A DNA stretch of 64,000 nucleotides from JALHNI01 sp044226365 (GTDB lineage: Bacteria; Acidobacteriota; Terriglobia; Bryobacterales; Bryobacteraceae), in the NCBI GenBank assembly GCA_044226365.1, contig JBGAHE010000008.1, positions 1-64,000 on the forward strand, read 5' to 3'. This document shows, one piece after another, positions 1 through 8,254 of this stretch. The stretch's first letter is position 1. Every line of letters begins with the position of its first letter. The notes beneath the pieces are model-generated. The model had not been told where the DNA came from. It did no database searches and saw only the letters and a list, made by a program, of their open reading frames with translations. The position numbers were made by a program, and so were the translations under genes.

Positions 1-1021
1 GGGCGGGGGTGGGCAGGGCTGGGGACAAGCGGATACAACGTTGGACAGTTTGGGGATCGATCGCGCCCGGGGCGGGTTCTTTGGTCAGGATGGCGAGGAG
101 ATGAGTGGGCGTGAGGCGGCCGGCAGCGAGTTCGGCCTCGTCGCGGGCGTGCACGCGGTCAAGGAACTCACGGTCCCAGGCGGAGGCGACGTCGAAGTGC
201 CCGCCGAAGGTACGGTCGACGAAGGGGTCAATCAGGTTGCCGAAGGGCAAAAACATTTTGAAGTGGAAATGTTCCAGTAGGAGCGGCAGGATGTCCTGGG
301 AGCGGATGCCCTCGAAACCTTCGCCGGAGCAATCCCAATTGACGAAGCGTTCTTCGTAAACCTGGCGGCGCAGGTTGAAGCGATAGGACGGCGGCAGGGC
401 GGTCCAAAGCTCCTGGACGAGAGCGAGCGCTTCAGGCCAACGCTGATGGCCGTTGCGGCCGATCATGTCGGAGACGGCGAGTTCGCCGGTGTCGACCAGC
501 GCGCGGCGAAGTTCGCTCAGCAAGCCTTCGAGATTGACGACGTGGTGGAGGGATTGATTGGCGAGAACGGCGTGGTAACGGTGAGTGGCTTGCCACTGGT
601 TGAAATCAGCCTGGAGGAAGGCGAGTTGCTGACCGAGACCGGCGGCCTGGGCCGCGGCACGTCCACGAGCGAGCATGTCCGGATTCAGGTCCAAACATTC
701 GAGGACGAAATTGTGGTGGCCTTGGGCGCGGAGCTGCGCAGCCAGGGCGAGCTCAAGATCAGCGTTCCCTGCCCCAACGCTGAGAAAGCGGCGGGGAGCG
801 CCCTGGGCACATTGGCGGCGGAGAACGTCGAGAAATAAGTCCTGAGGAGACTCGAAGCCATACGCCTGGAGGCGAGGACGCAGGTAGCGATTCGACCAGT
901 AGTGAAAGGACGGGGGAAGATCGTGAACGTCGAGGCAGTTCGCGTAGATCTTCTGTTCAGCGGCGAGGGCGGCAGCGTAGCCGCCTGGCGCATCCACACG
1001 GAACTGATTCACGTTGACCAC
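1..1021 (-). CDS. Class I SAM-dependent methyltransferase, 3' end cut by the window edge
   Basis: An uninterrupted minus-strand frame runs from a non-ATG start to base 1 without a stop, so about 340 residues are visible and the C-terminus is missing. An in-frame TAA at 1024-1022 directly precedes GTG 1021; a second GTG at 1012 is an equally good start. About 85-95 residues in, the protein reads FLSVGAGNADLELA, a glycine-rich SAM-binding loop, followed by VLECLDLNPDML, the acidic strand-2 end expected of a Rossmann methyltransferase, then LQADFNQW and an SLHHVVNLEGLLSELRRAL stretch typical of the methyltransferase_11/12 group. The substrate cannot be told. It lies 54 bases downstream of the ferritin-like gene on the same strand. 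Family call firm, role unknown. Confidence 0.8.
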   Translation of the reverse strand, partial: MVNVNQFRVDAPGGYAAALAAEQKIYANCLDVHDLPPSFHYWSNRYLRPRLQAYGFESPQDLFLDVLRRQCAQGAPRRFLSVGAGNADLELALAAQLRAQGHHNFVLECLDLNPDMLARGRAAAQAAGLGQQLAFLQADFNQWQATHRYHAVLANQSLHHVVNLEGLLSELRRALVDTGELAVSDMIGRNGHQRWPEALALVQELWTALPPSYRFNLRRQVYEERFVNWDCSGEGFEGIRSQDILPLLLEHFHFKMFLPFGNLIDPFVDRTFGGHFDVASAWDREFLDRVHARDEAELAAGRLTPTHLLAILTKEPAPGAIDPQTVQRCIRLSPALPTPA

Positions 1022-1034
1022 TTAGTCATCGTAA

Positions 1035-1058
1035 CGGGCGGGAGCAAGCCCCCGCCCG
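1035..1058. other. GC-rich stem-loop between ferritin-like and methyltransferase genes
   Basis: CGGGCGGG (1035-1042) can pair perfectly with CCCGCCCG (1051-1058) across an 8-base loop. There is no T-tract, so this is not a convincing intrinsic terminator; it could stabilise or attenuate the ferritin-like transcript before the methyltransferase. Confidence 0.35.
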
Positions 1059-1075
1059 CCGAAGCGATGAGCGAA

Positions 1076-2203
1076 CTAGTTGCGCTGGAGGCGGATCACA
1101 ACCGAAGCGAGCACGTTGGCGGCGCTGGCGGTTTTGCCGTTCGACACATCGACGAGGTAGAAGGTGGTGCCTTCCTGAACCCAACTGCCGGTCATCATGG
1201 AGCCAGACTTGCCCTGCATGGCGAAGAGCTGACCGGTGGGGCTGCCCACGCGGATCTCGACGACCGAGGCGTTCGGCGCATTCCAGGAGATGGTGGTTTG
1301 ACCGAGGTTGCCACCCTGCACGGGAATCGGGTTGGGGCTGGCGGTGATGGAGTTACCGGACGGCGACGGACCGGAGCCCGAAGCGGCCTTGATGTTGCCA
1401 TTGACGCCGGTGGGGAAGAAGCCGCCGGAGGTGGCGTTGGCGGCGCCGCCATAGGCGAGACGGAGCACTTCACCGGGCGAGCGCACTTCGGAAAGGGCGT
1501 TGCTATTGGTGTTGAAGTACAACGTGCCGGAGGGCGGAGGGATGTGGTCGACCGCATCGAGCGCCGTGGTGGTGAGGTTGAGGCGGGCGACCTGCGTCCG
1601 GATGGCACCGGCGTGGAAGGCTTCGACGGCAAGGATCTGCGCGGCATAGCCGAGGATCGTCTTGTCCTGAATGAGCGGAGCAGCGCCGCCATAGGCGGTG
1701 ACGCCAATGTCTTCAAGAGCCCGCGCGACGACGAGGAATTCGGCCTGGCTATTGAAGCCGACACCGAGGGCGTTGAGGTTGATGGCCGGCTTGGCCACCG
1801 GAGTGCCGCCGAGGGACGTGATGGTGTCGCGCAGCAGCTTGACGTGGACTTGTTCGTTCGAAGCGAGTTCCTGGGCCATCTGGCTGATGGCGGCGTCGGC
1901 AAAGGTGACCCGGGAGCCGCCGGTGGTCTGGCCGGCAGTGCCGGAGCCCGTGATGCCGATGCCAACCTGGCTAATGGTTTGGCCGGTGGTGGCGGCGGTA
2001 TAGAATTCAGCCTCGAGATACTCGAGATTCAACGCGAACTGGACGATGTCGAGGTCGGTGATGGCGGCTTGCGCATAAGCCCGCGGATTGGTGACGGTAA
2101 CGGCGGCACTGGCCATCGCGCCAGCTAAACCCAGCTTCTTGACAAAGCTACGGCGGTCCGGCGAAGCGGCGATCATGTCTCGGATTAGTTTATTCTCAGT
2201 CAA
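1076..2203 (-). CDS. Secreted ferritin-like domain protein with C-terminal beta domain
   Basis: The 375-aa product starts with a Tat-type signal: RRSFVKKLGLAGA near residues 17-29, then a hydrophobic stretch and an AYA-like cleavage site. Residues about 48-230 match the ferritin-like family that includes desiccation-related proteins, with FALNLEYLEAEFYT, ELASNEQVHVKLLRD and AVEAFHAGAIRTQVA supplying the carboxylate and histidine ligands of a four-helix di-iron bundle. The last roughly 90 residues form a separate domain beginning ITASPNPIPV, probably an Ig/IPT-type beta sandwich. The start is TTG at 2203 with AAGGAG about 10 bases upstream; ATG 2176 is the alternative. Metal binding is inferred from family knowledge and the physiological role is unknown. 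Confidence 0.8.
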   Translation of the reverse strand: MTENKLIRDMIAASPDRRSFVKKLGLAGAMASAAVTVTNPRAYAQAAITDLDIVQFALNLEYLEAEFYTAATTGQTISQVGIGITGSGTAGQTTGGSRVTFADAAISQMAQELASNEQVHVKLLRDTITSLGGTPVAKPAINLNALGVGFNSQAEFLVVARALEDIGVTAYGGAAPLIQDKTILGYAAQILAVEAFHAGAIRTQVARLNLTTTALDAVDHIPPPSGTLYFNTNSNALSEVRSPGEVLRLAYGGAANATSGGFFPTGVNGNIKAASGSGPSPSGNSITASPNPIPVQGGNLGQTTISWNAPNASVVEIRVGSPTGQLFAMQGKSGSMMTGSWVQEGTTFYLVDVSNGKTASAANVLASVVIRLQRN

Positions 2204-2312
2204 TTTCTTCGTTCTCCTTGAAGAGCCCCGAAGGTTACGGCATGCCGCGAGGCATTGCTAGCAAACCGCTTCCGATGGGAGATACGAAGTAAACTGACCG
2301 CTGGATTGAGAT

Positions 2313-3329
2313 TTATTTCAGGGCTTCGAGGATGTGGGCGGTGATGGCCTTGGTTCCATTGACCGCGGTGTAGTCGACATGGCTGACCGCGCGCTCGATG
2401 CGGCGAGCCGCTTGCCGGGTGGCTGCTGTGCCAAACCAATCGAGCATCATGGCGGCGGAAAGGATCATGGCGACGGGGTTCGCGAGGCCTTGACCGGCAA
2501 TATCGGGCGCAGTGCCGTGCGAGGGCTGGAAGACGGCCCAGCGGTCACCGATGTCGGCGGAGGGGGCGTAGCCCATCCCACCAATCAAGCCAGCGGCAAG
2601 GTCACTGAGGATGTCGCCAAACATGTTTTCGGTGACGACGACGTCGTAAGTCTGCGGCCGGGTGACCAGATATAAAGCCATGGCATCGACATAGACGCAA
2701 TCGGTCTGGACGTCCGGATATTGCGCAGCTACTTCCTGGAAGATACGGCGAAAGTAAGCCATCGACGGCAAGACATTGGCTTTGTCGACTAAGGTGACGT
2801 GGTGGCGGCGGAGGCGGGCGTGTTCGAAAGCGCGATGGAAGAGTCGCTCGCTGCGAGCGCGCGAGATGTGCATCGTGTCTTCGACGAAAGGTGGGTTGTC
2901 TTTTTGCGCGGCGCCGCGCGAGAAGAAGAGGCCTTCGGTGTTCTCGCGGATCAGCAGGAAGTCGATTTGGCCGGCGGCATAGCCTTTGAGCGGCGAGAGC
3001 GACTCGTGGATCAGGCGGATGGGGCGGAGGCCGAGGTAGAGGTCGAGCTTCTCGCGGATGTCGATCTGCGGCGTCATCTCGGTGCCGTTGGGCCAGCGGA
3101 CGTGGGGAAGGCCCATGGCGCCGAGGAGGATGGCGTCGTAGGTTTGGGCGCGTTCGAGAGTGGCGGGAGGGAGGGGATCGCCATTGGCGAGATACTCGTT
3201 GGCGCCGACGCTCATCTCGGCGAATTCGAGGGCAAAGCCGGCAGCCGCAGCCTCGAGAACGCGGCAGGCTTCGGCCATCACTTCCACTCCGATGCCGTCG
3301 CCCGGCAACACGGCGATGCGATAGTTCAT
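2313..3329 (-). CDS. Isocitrate/isopropylmalate dehydrogenase family, beta-decarboxylating
   Basis: A 338-aa NAD(P)-dependent oxidative decarboxylase of 2-hydroxy acids. It opens with the family nucleotide/substrate loop LPGDGIG (residues 8-14). It keeps the catalytic lysine context LVDKANVL and the metal-binding segment VVTENMFGDILSDLAAG, followed by PSADIGD and the adenosine-binding PSHGTAPDIAGQGLANP. This fits 3-isopropylmalate dehydrogenase (LeuB) but also tartrate/D-malate or homoisocitrate dehydrogenases, and no leucine genes flank it, so no symbol is given. It is divergent from the S10 peptidase gene, with a palindrome in the shared 39-base intergenic region. ATG start at 3329. Confidence 0.85.
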   Translation of the reverse strand: MNYRIAVLPGDGIGVEVMAEACRVLEAAAAGFALEFAEMSVGANEYLANGDPLPPATLERAQTYDAILLGAMGLPHVRWPNGTEMTPQIDIREKLDLYLGLRPIRLIHESLSPLKGYAAGQIDFLLIRENTEGLFFSRGAAQKDNPPFVEDTMHISRARSERLFHRAFEHARLRRHHVTLVDKANVLPSMAYFRRIFQEVAAQYPDVQTDCVYVDAMALYLVTRPQTYDVVVTENMFGDILSDLAAGLIGGMGYAPSADIGDRWAVFQPSHGTAPDIAGQGLANPVAMILSAAMMLDWFGTAATRQAARRIERAVSHVDYTAVNGTKAITAHILEALK

Positions 3330-3341
3330 GCGATCCCGAGT

Positions 3342-3358
3342 GTAACAAACGCTGTTAC
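3342..3358. promoter_or_regulatory. Dyad GTAACA-N5-TGTTAC in divergent promoter region
   Basis: A perfect inverted repeat with 6-base arms and a 5-base spacer fills much of the 39 bases between the divergent starts at 3329 and 3369. Position and symmetry fit a dimeric repressor site controlling one or both genes. No regulator gene is adjacent, so the binding protein is unknown. Confidence 0.45.
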
Positions 3359-3368
3359 CCTAACGATC

Positions 3369-4844
3369 ATGCGAGTGCTTCTTCCTTTCCTGTTGGTGAT
3401 GATGGCGTGGGGGCAGCCGGCCGGGGCGCCGAAGCCGATGACCGAGACGAAGCCGGTGACGCGCGATCAGGAACTGGTGGTGCGGGGTAAGACGCTGAAG
3501 TACCGTTCGACGACGGGGATGATGCCGCTGAAGAACGAGCAGGGCGAGATCGAAGCGCAGCTTTTCTATGTGGCCTACACGGTGGAGGGGGCGAACCGGC
3601 CGTTGACGGTGTGTTTTAACGGCGGGCCGGGAGCCGGTTCGTTGTGGCTGCATCTGGGAGCGATCGGGCCGCAGCGGGCGGCGATGAATGACGATGGGTC
3701 GCTGCCGCCGGCGCCGTACAAGATGGTGCCGAACGAGTCGACGTGGCTGGAGAAGAGCGATCTGGTGTTTGTGGACCCGGTGGGGACGGGATTTTCGCGA
3801 GCGCGGAATCAGGACCTTGCGCGGCGCTATTTTGGCGTGCGCGGCGACATCGAGTCCATTGGGACGTTTGTGCGGAATTATCTGAATCAGACGAAGCGCT
3901 GGAACTCGCCGCTGTACGTGGCGGGAGAAAGCTACGGGACGACGCGGGCGGCGGGGCTGTCGCAATGGCTGGTGGACCACGGGATTGCGCTGAACGGCGT
4001 GATGTTGGTTTCCACGGTGATGAACTTTCAGACCTTGCGCTTCCAGCGAGGCAACGATCTGACTTATGCGACGCACTTACCGACTTACACGGCGATCGCG
4101 TGGTACCACAAGAAGTTGGGGCTGGAGTTACAGAAGGATCTGCGCAAGGCAGTGGAAGAAAGCCGTAAGTTTGCGTCCGGCGAATATCAGGTGTTACTTT
4201 TCAAGGGCGATACGCTGACGGCGGAAGAGCGGAAGCGAGGGCTGGATCAGCTGGTGAGACTGACGGGACTCTCACGCGAGTTTCTGGACCGTAGCGAGCT
4301 GCGGATCGAAATTCAGCGGTTCACGAAGGAGTTGTTGCGGGACCGCGGCTTAACGGTGGGCCGGTTGGATGGGCGATTGACGGGAAGCGAGGGCTCGCCG
4401 ACGGCTGAGACACCGAGCTTCGATCCTTCCCTGACAGCCATCCGCCCGCCTTATACGGCGGTGATGAATCAGTACGCGCGGGAGCAACTGGGTTGGGAAG
4501 AAGAGAAGGAATACTACGCGCTGGGCGGCGGCATCACTGCGGCGTGGGATTGGGGGATTTCGCAGAACGGGGGGCAAGGCTATGCCGATACGGCGGAGAA
4601 CTTACGCGCCGCGCTGGAGCGGAATCCGCATATGAAGGTGTGGATCGCTTACGGTTATTACGACCTGGCGACGCCGTTCCACGCGGTGGAGTATACGGTT
4701 TCGCACATGGGTCTGACGCCGGCGCTGAGGAAGAATATCAAGTGGACGGATTATGAGGGAGGGCACATGATGTATATCCATGTGCCCTCGCTGAAGAAGC
4801 TGAAGACGGATGTGGACCAGTTTTACGACGAGACGAAGAAGTAA
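3369..4844 (+). CDS. Serine carboxypeptidase, peptidase family S10, secreted
   Basis: The 491-aa product has an N-terminal signal peptide (MRVLLPFLLVMMAWG) and the S10 landmarks. These are FNGGPGAGS (residues 83-91, oxyanion hole), VDPVGTGFS (135-143), AGESYG with nucleophile Ser188, the aspartate segment YYDLATPFHAVEY and the histidine segment YEGGHMMYIH near the C-terminus. The order Ser-Asp-His and the length match bacterial S10 enzymes that cleave C-terminal residues outside the cytoplasm. An open frame continues far upstream, but the signal peptide fixes the start at ATG 3369. The stop codon abuts, without any gap, that of the convergent iscX gene. Confidence 0.9.
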   Translation: MRVLLPFLLVMMAWGQPAGAPKPMTETKPVTRDQELVVRGKTLKYRSTTGMMPLKNEQGEIEAQLFYVAYTVEGANRPLTVCFNGGPGAGSLWLHLGAIGPQRAAMNDDGSLPPAPYKMVPNESTWLEKSDLVFVDPVGTGFSRARNQDLARRYFGVRGDIESIGTFVRNYLNQTKRWNSPLYVAGESYGTTRAAGLSQWLVDHGIALNGVMLVSTVMNFQTLRFQRGNDLTYATHLPTYTAIAWYHKKLGLELQKDLRKAVEESRKFASGEYQVLLFKGDTLTAEERKRGLDQLVRLTGLSREFLDRSELRIEIQRFTKELLRDRGLTVGRLDGRLTGSEGSPTAETPSFDPSLTAIRPPYTAVMNQYAREQLGWEEEKEYYALGGGITAAWDWGISQNGGQGYADTAENLRAALERNPHMKVWIAYGYYDLATPFHAVEYTVSHMGLTPALRKNIKWTDYEGGHMMYIHVPSLKKLKTDVDQFYDETKK

Positions 4845-5057
4845 CTACTGGTTGTCCTTCCACTCGTCGTACCAGGCCATTTGAATGGCCTCGAGCTTGG
4901 CTTCGGTGGACTTGAGCGGATCGTCGGCGAAGTCGGGGAGTTCGGTGATCCATTTGTGGAGGTCGGTGAAGCGGACGGTGAGCGGGTCCGTGTCGGGGTG
5001 GGCCTCGTAGAGGGAGAGGCCGAGGTCGTCGATGTGGTTCCAGGATAGGCCGGTCAT
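4845..5057 (-). CDS. iscX: Fe-S assembly protein IscX
   Basis: A 70-aa acidic protein starting MTGLSWNHIDDLG and ending AWYDEWKDNQ. Length, acidity and the DP..VRFTDLHKWI..LPDF.DDP core match IscX (YfhJ), which binds the IscS desulfurase and modulates sulfur transfer. It is the last gene of the isc operon: its ATG overlaps the hscA stop by four bases (ATGA), so translation is probably coupled. The start is fixed by that overlap and by family length. Confidence 0.92.
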   Translation of the reverse strand: MTGLSWNHIDDLGLSLYEAHPDTDPLTVRFTDLHKWITELPDFADDPLKSTEAKLEAIQMAWYDEWKDNQ

Positions 5058-6898
5058 ATTTTGGTTCCCTTCAGCGCGCCTTGAACGGCGGTGTTCATCA
5101 TGGTTTCGGCGAGGGGCAGCGTCGCCTGATTCAGTTCTTCGATCTTGTTCAGAATCAGTTCGTGATGGTCGCCGTGATAGGCGAGCAAGAGCTGATTGAT
5201 GGCGAGGTTCACCGAGGCGCGTTGTTCGCCGGTGAGGGCGTCCCAAGCGGCGTGGGCCTTGGCCTTGTCGATCGCGGCGAGAATCTGGTCGGCTTCGACA
5301 CGCGCCTCGCGGACCTGACGTTCGCGGAAGTCCTCTTCGGCGTTTTCGATGGACGAGAGGATCATGGCTTCCACCTGCTCGTCGGTGAGTCCGTAGCTGG
5401 GGATCACTTCCATGGAATGCTGCTGGCCGGAGCGGAGTTCTTTTGCGGAGACATTCAGGATGCCGTTGGCGTCGATGAGGAAACGGACCTCGATCTTGGG
5501 CAGACCAGCCGGCATGGCGGGAATGTCTTTGAGATCGAAGCGGGCGAGCGAGCGGCAATCCTTGACGAGTTCGCGTTCGCCCTGGACGACGTGGATCAGG
5601 ACATTCCGCTGACCGTCGACGGCGGTGGTGAAGGTCTCAGTGGCGGAAGCGGGGATGGTGCTGTTGCGGTGGATGAGCTTCGAGACGACGCCACCCATGG
5701 TCTCGAGGCCCAGGGAAAGGGGCGTGACGTCGAGCAGGAGCGTGTCCTGCACGTCACCGGCGAGGATGCCGGCCTGGACGGCGGCGCCCAAGGCGACCAC
5801 TTCATCCGGGTTGAGTTCGGTGTGCGGACGGGCGCGGAAGAGGTTCTCGACGGCGGTGCGGACCAGCGGGATGCGCGTGGAGCCGCCGACGAGGACGACT
5901 TCGTCGATCTGATCGACGGTGACGCCGGCATCGGCGAGGCAGCGCCGGCAAGGGCCGAGCGTGCGGTCGACGATGGGGGCGATGAGTTGGTCAAAGACTT
6001 CGCGCGTGAGCTCGCGACGATACTCCTGGCCGAGCCAAGCGAACTCGAGCGTGACAGCGGGCGCGGTGGAGAGCGTGTGCTTGGCTTCGATGACGGCCTG
6101 ACGCAGGGACTGGTAAGCCGCCGCATCGTCGTGGAGCGAGGTGCCCCATTCGCTAGCGATGTCCTCGAGCGCGACGCGCAGCAGGAGGGCGTCGATGTCG
6201 TCGCCGCCGAGGTGGGTGTCGCCGTTGGTGGCCAGGACTTCGAAGATGCCGTCCTGCAGTTTCAGGATCGAGATATCGAAGGTGCCGCCGCCCAGGTCAT
6301 AGACGGCAATGATGCCTTGCTTGCGCTTGTCGAGGCCATAGGCGAGCGCGGCGGCGGTGGGCTCGTTGACGAGGCGCAGGACTTCGAGGCCCGCGATGCG
6401 GCCGGCATCCTTGGTGGCCTGGCGTTGAGCGTCGTTGAAGTAGGCCGGCACGGTGATGACGGCTTGGGTGACGGTTTCGCCCAGATGCGCTTCGGCGTTC
6501 TGCTTGAGCTGGCGAAGAACGGCGGCACCGACTTCGGGCGGCGTGACACCGACGGCGAGGTGGATGACGTGCGCCGACTTATCGGCGTCAAAGGCATAGG
6601 TGAAACGTTCGCCCTGGACGTCTTCGAAGGCGCGGCCCATGAGGCGTTTGGCGGAGTAGATGGTGCGGGCGGGGTCCGACTTCAGGAAGTCGTTGGCGGC
6701 ATAGCCGACGACGGGCGCACCGGAAGCGGGGTAATGAACGACGCTGGGAACCAGGGGGCGGCCGTCGACACCGGGAACGATGCGCGGGGCGCCGGCGGGG
6801 TCGAGGTAGGCAGCGAGGGAGTTGGTGGTGCCGAGGTCGATGCCGAGGATGCGGGTTTTAGGGGCGGCTTGGCCGAAGTCGATTTGAAAGGTGCCCAT
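5054..6898 (-). CDS. hscA: Fe-S cluster chaperone HscA (Hsp70 family)
   Basis: A 614-aa Hsp70. The ATPase domain shows the phosphate-1 loop ILGIDLGTTNS (residues 17-27), VYDLGGGTFD and VLVGGSTRIP; the substrate-binding half contains DVTPLSLGLETMGG. Operon position between hscB and iscX and a length close to the HscA norm identify it as the specialised chaperone that, with HscB, releases the [2Fe-2S] cluster from IscU, rather than DnaK. Six bases separate it from hscB. Cytoplasmic. Confidence 0.95.
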   Translation of the reverse strand: MGTFQIDFGQAAPKTRILGIDLGTTNSLAAYLDPAGAPRIVPGVDGRPLVPSVVHYPASGAPVVGYAANDFLKSDPARTIYSAKRLMGRAFEDVQGERFTYAFDADKSAHVIHLAVGVTPPEVGAAVLRQLKQNAEAHLGETVTQAVITVPAYFNDAQRQATKDAGRIAGLEVLRLVNEPTAAALAYGLDKRKQGIIAVYDLGGGTFDISILKLQDGIFEVLATNGDTHLGGDDIDALLLRVALEDIASEWGTSLHDDAAAYQSLRQAVIEAKHTLSTAPAVTLEFAWLGQEYRRELTREVFDQLIAPIVDRTLGPCRRCLADAGVTVDQIDEVVLVGGSTRIPLVRTAVENLFRARPHTELNPDEVVALGAAVQAGILAGDVQDTLLLDVTPLSLGLETMGGVVSKLIHRNSTIPASATETFTTAVDGQRNVLIHVVQGERELVKDCRSLARFDLKDIPAMPAGLPKIEVRFLIDANGILNVSAKELRSGQQHSMEVIPSYGLTDEQVEAMILSSIENAEEDFRERQVREARVEADQILAAIDKAKAHAAWDALTGEQRASVNLAINQLLLAYHGDHHELILNKIEELNQATLPLAETMMNTAVQGALKGTKI

Positions 6899-6904
6899 GA
6901 TGAT

Positions 6905-7432
6905 CTAGTGGCGAATGCCTTCGCCGGAGGCGGTCGAGATGAGGTTCGAGATGTAACGGCGACGGTTGAGTAAGCCGCGGAGTTGTTCGAGGAGGTCGCG
7001 GCTGGGGGCGGCGTCGTGGGCGCGGCAGAGAGTGTCGACCTGGCGGTCGATGTCGTCGCGCATGGAGATGAAGCGTTGCTTGGCTTCCGCGATTTCGTCT
7101 TCGTGACCGGCTTCTTCGAGAGCCATGTTGAGTTCGAAGACTTCTTCAAGCAAGTCCGCGGGGACGTCCTTATTGCCCTGTTCGCCGAGGTTTAAGCCAG
7201 CGACTTTGAGGGCGTACTCGACGCGCTTGAGCGGGTCGCGAAGGGTGCGGTAGGCGTCGTTCAGGACGGAGGAAGCGTCGAGGGCGGCTTGCTGCTCGGC
7301 GGCGGAGGCGCGAGCGAAACGGTCCGGGTGGAGTTGACGGCTTTTGGCGTGGAAGCGCTTTTCGAGGTCGGCCGGGTCCAGGTGGAGTTGGAGCGGGGGC
7401 AGGTCGAGCGAAGCGTAATAGTCGGGGTGCAT
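6905..7432 (-). CDS. hscB: Co-chaperone HscB (J-domain protein)
   Basis: The 175-aa product begins MHPDYYASLDLPPLQL and carries the J-domain HPD motif in SRQLHPDRFA, then an acidic C-terminal helical domain (EEVFELNMALEEA) that in HscB docks IscU and presents it to HscA. The frame stays open back to 7537, but homologues start at the MxxDYY position, so ATG 7432 is chosen. This start lacks a purine-rich ribosome site: the 13 bases before it are pyrimidine-rich and directly follow a 9-bp hairpin, suggesting weak or coupled translation relative to iscA. Confidence 0.92.
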   Translation of the reverse strand: MHPDYYASLDLPPLQLHLDPADLEKRFHAKSRQLHPDRFARASAAEQQAALDASSVLNDAYRTLRDPLKRVEYALKVAGLNLGEQGNKDVPADLLEEVFELNMALEEAGHEDEIAEAKQRFISMRDDIDRQVDTLCRAHDAAPSRDLLEQLRGLLNRRRYISNLISTASGEGIRH

Positions 7433-7443
7433 GGAGGGAGAAA

Positions 7444-7466
7444 GGACGGGCCGCGAAGGCCCGTCC
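7444..7466 (-). other. Perfect 9-bp hairpin between iscA and hscB
   Basis: GGACGGGCC (7444-7452) pairs with GGCCCGTCC (7458-7466) around a 5-base loop (UUCGC on the transcript). It lies in the 43-base gap between the iscA stop and hscB start. There is no U-tract, so a processing, stability or attenuation element separating iscRSUA from hscBA-iscX is more likely than a terminator. Confidence 0.55.
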
Positions 7467-7475
7467 CCGGGGAAA

Positions 7476-7796
7476 TCAGGCAGTGAAGGAAGTGCCGCAG
7501 CCGCAGCTCTTCTTGGCGTTGGGATTCTCGAAGACAAAGCCGGAATGCATGAGCGAGTCTTTCCAGTCGAGCGTCATGCCGTCGAGGAAGATCATGCTCT
7601 TGGGATCGACGAAGACCTGGACGTCTTCGAAGTTCAGTACATTGTCATTCGAGCGCGGCTGGGGGTCGAACTTGAACTGATAGCTCAAGCCGGAGCAGCC
7701 GCCGCCCAGCACGCCGAGCCGCAAACCGCCTTGAACGCCTTCGCGGGCGAAGGCTTCGCGGATCTTACCGACGGCTTTGGGAGTGACGCTAACCAT
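7476..7796 (-). CDS. iscA: A-type Fe-S carrier IscA
   Basis: A 106-aa HesB/IscA protein with the three conserved cluster cysteines: one in LGGGCSGLSY and two in SCGCGTSF at the C-terminus. It receives iron or clusters from the IscU system and passes them to apo-targets in the cytoplasm. It sits 11 bases after iscU with a good ribosome site (GGAGG), which is the canonical operon position. Confidence 0.95.
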   Translation of the reverse strand: MVSVTPKAVGKIREAFAREGVQGGLRLGVLGGGCSGLSYQFKFDPQPRSNDNVLNFEDVQVFVDPKSMIFLDGMTLDWKDSLMHSGFVFENPNAKKSCGCGTSFTA

Positions 7797-7807
7797 CGAG
7801 CCTCCTT

Positions 7808-8215
7808 TTAGACAGTGGCCTGTTCGGCGACCGGCACGGCCTTGGCCTTATAGTCGTCGATGGCGGCCTTGATCGCATCTTCAGCAAGCACGGAGCAATG
7901 GATCTTCACGGGCGGGAGAGCCAGTTCGTTCACGATGTCCGTGTTCTTGATGGCGAGCGCTTCGTCAACGCTCTTGCCCTTGAGCCACTCGGTGGCCAAG
8001 GACGAAGAGGCGATGGCAGAGCCGCAGCCGAAGGTCTTGAACTTGGCATCTTCGATGACGCCCGTGGTGGGATTGACCTTGATCTGGAGCTTCATGACGT
8101 CGCCGCACTCGGGGGCGCCGACCATACCGGTCCCCACGTTGGGGTCCTTCTTATCGAGGCTGCCCACGTTGCGCGGGTGATTGTAGTGGTCGAGAACTTT
8201 ATCGGAGTAAGCCAT
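7808..8215 (-). CDS. iscU: Fe-S scaffold protein IscU
   Basis: A 135-aa scaffold on which [2Fe-2S] clusters are built. The cluster ligands are visible in GAPECGDVMKL, TFGCGSAIASSS and KIHCSVLAEDA, with the conserved Asp next to the first Cys in the usual form. A stretch close to the HscA recognition motif LPPVK precedes the last cysteine (LALPPVKIHC). It follows iscS by 39 bases. Confidence 0.96.
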   Translation of the reverse strand: MAYSDKVLDHYNHPRNVGSLDKKDPNVGTGMVGAPECGDVMKLQIKVNPTTGVIEDAKFKTFGCGSAIASSSLATEWLKGKSVDEALAIKNTDIVNELALPPVKIHCSVLAEDAIKAAIDDYKAKAVPVAEQATV

Positions 8216-8254
8216 GTGATTGTCCCTCTCTAAATTTCGTGTTGGTTGCGCGGC

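Noticed and set aside
902..2128. Long plus-strand open frame opposite the ferritin-like gene
   Set aside because: Glycine/arginine-rich composition without motifs; it is the antisense of a clear signal-peptide-bearing protein in GC-rich DNA.
2799..3368. Upstream extension of the S10 peptidase over the dehydrogenase gene
   Set aside because: The signal peptide starts at 3369 and the extension overlaps a conserved gene on the other strand.
5081..6973. 630-codon plus-strand open frame opposite hscA
   Set aside because: HscA motifs are unmistakable on the minus strand; the antisense frame shows no family features.
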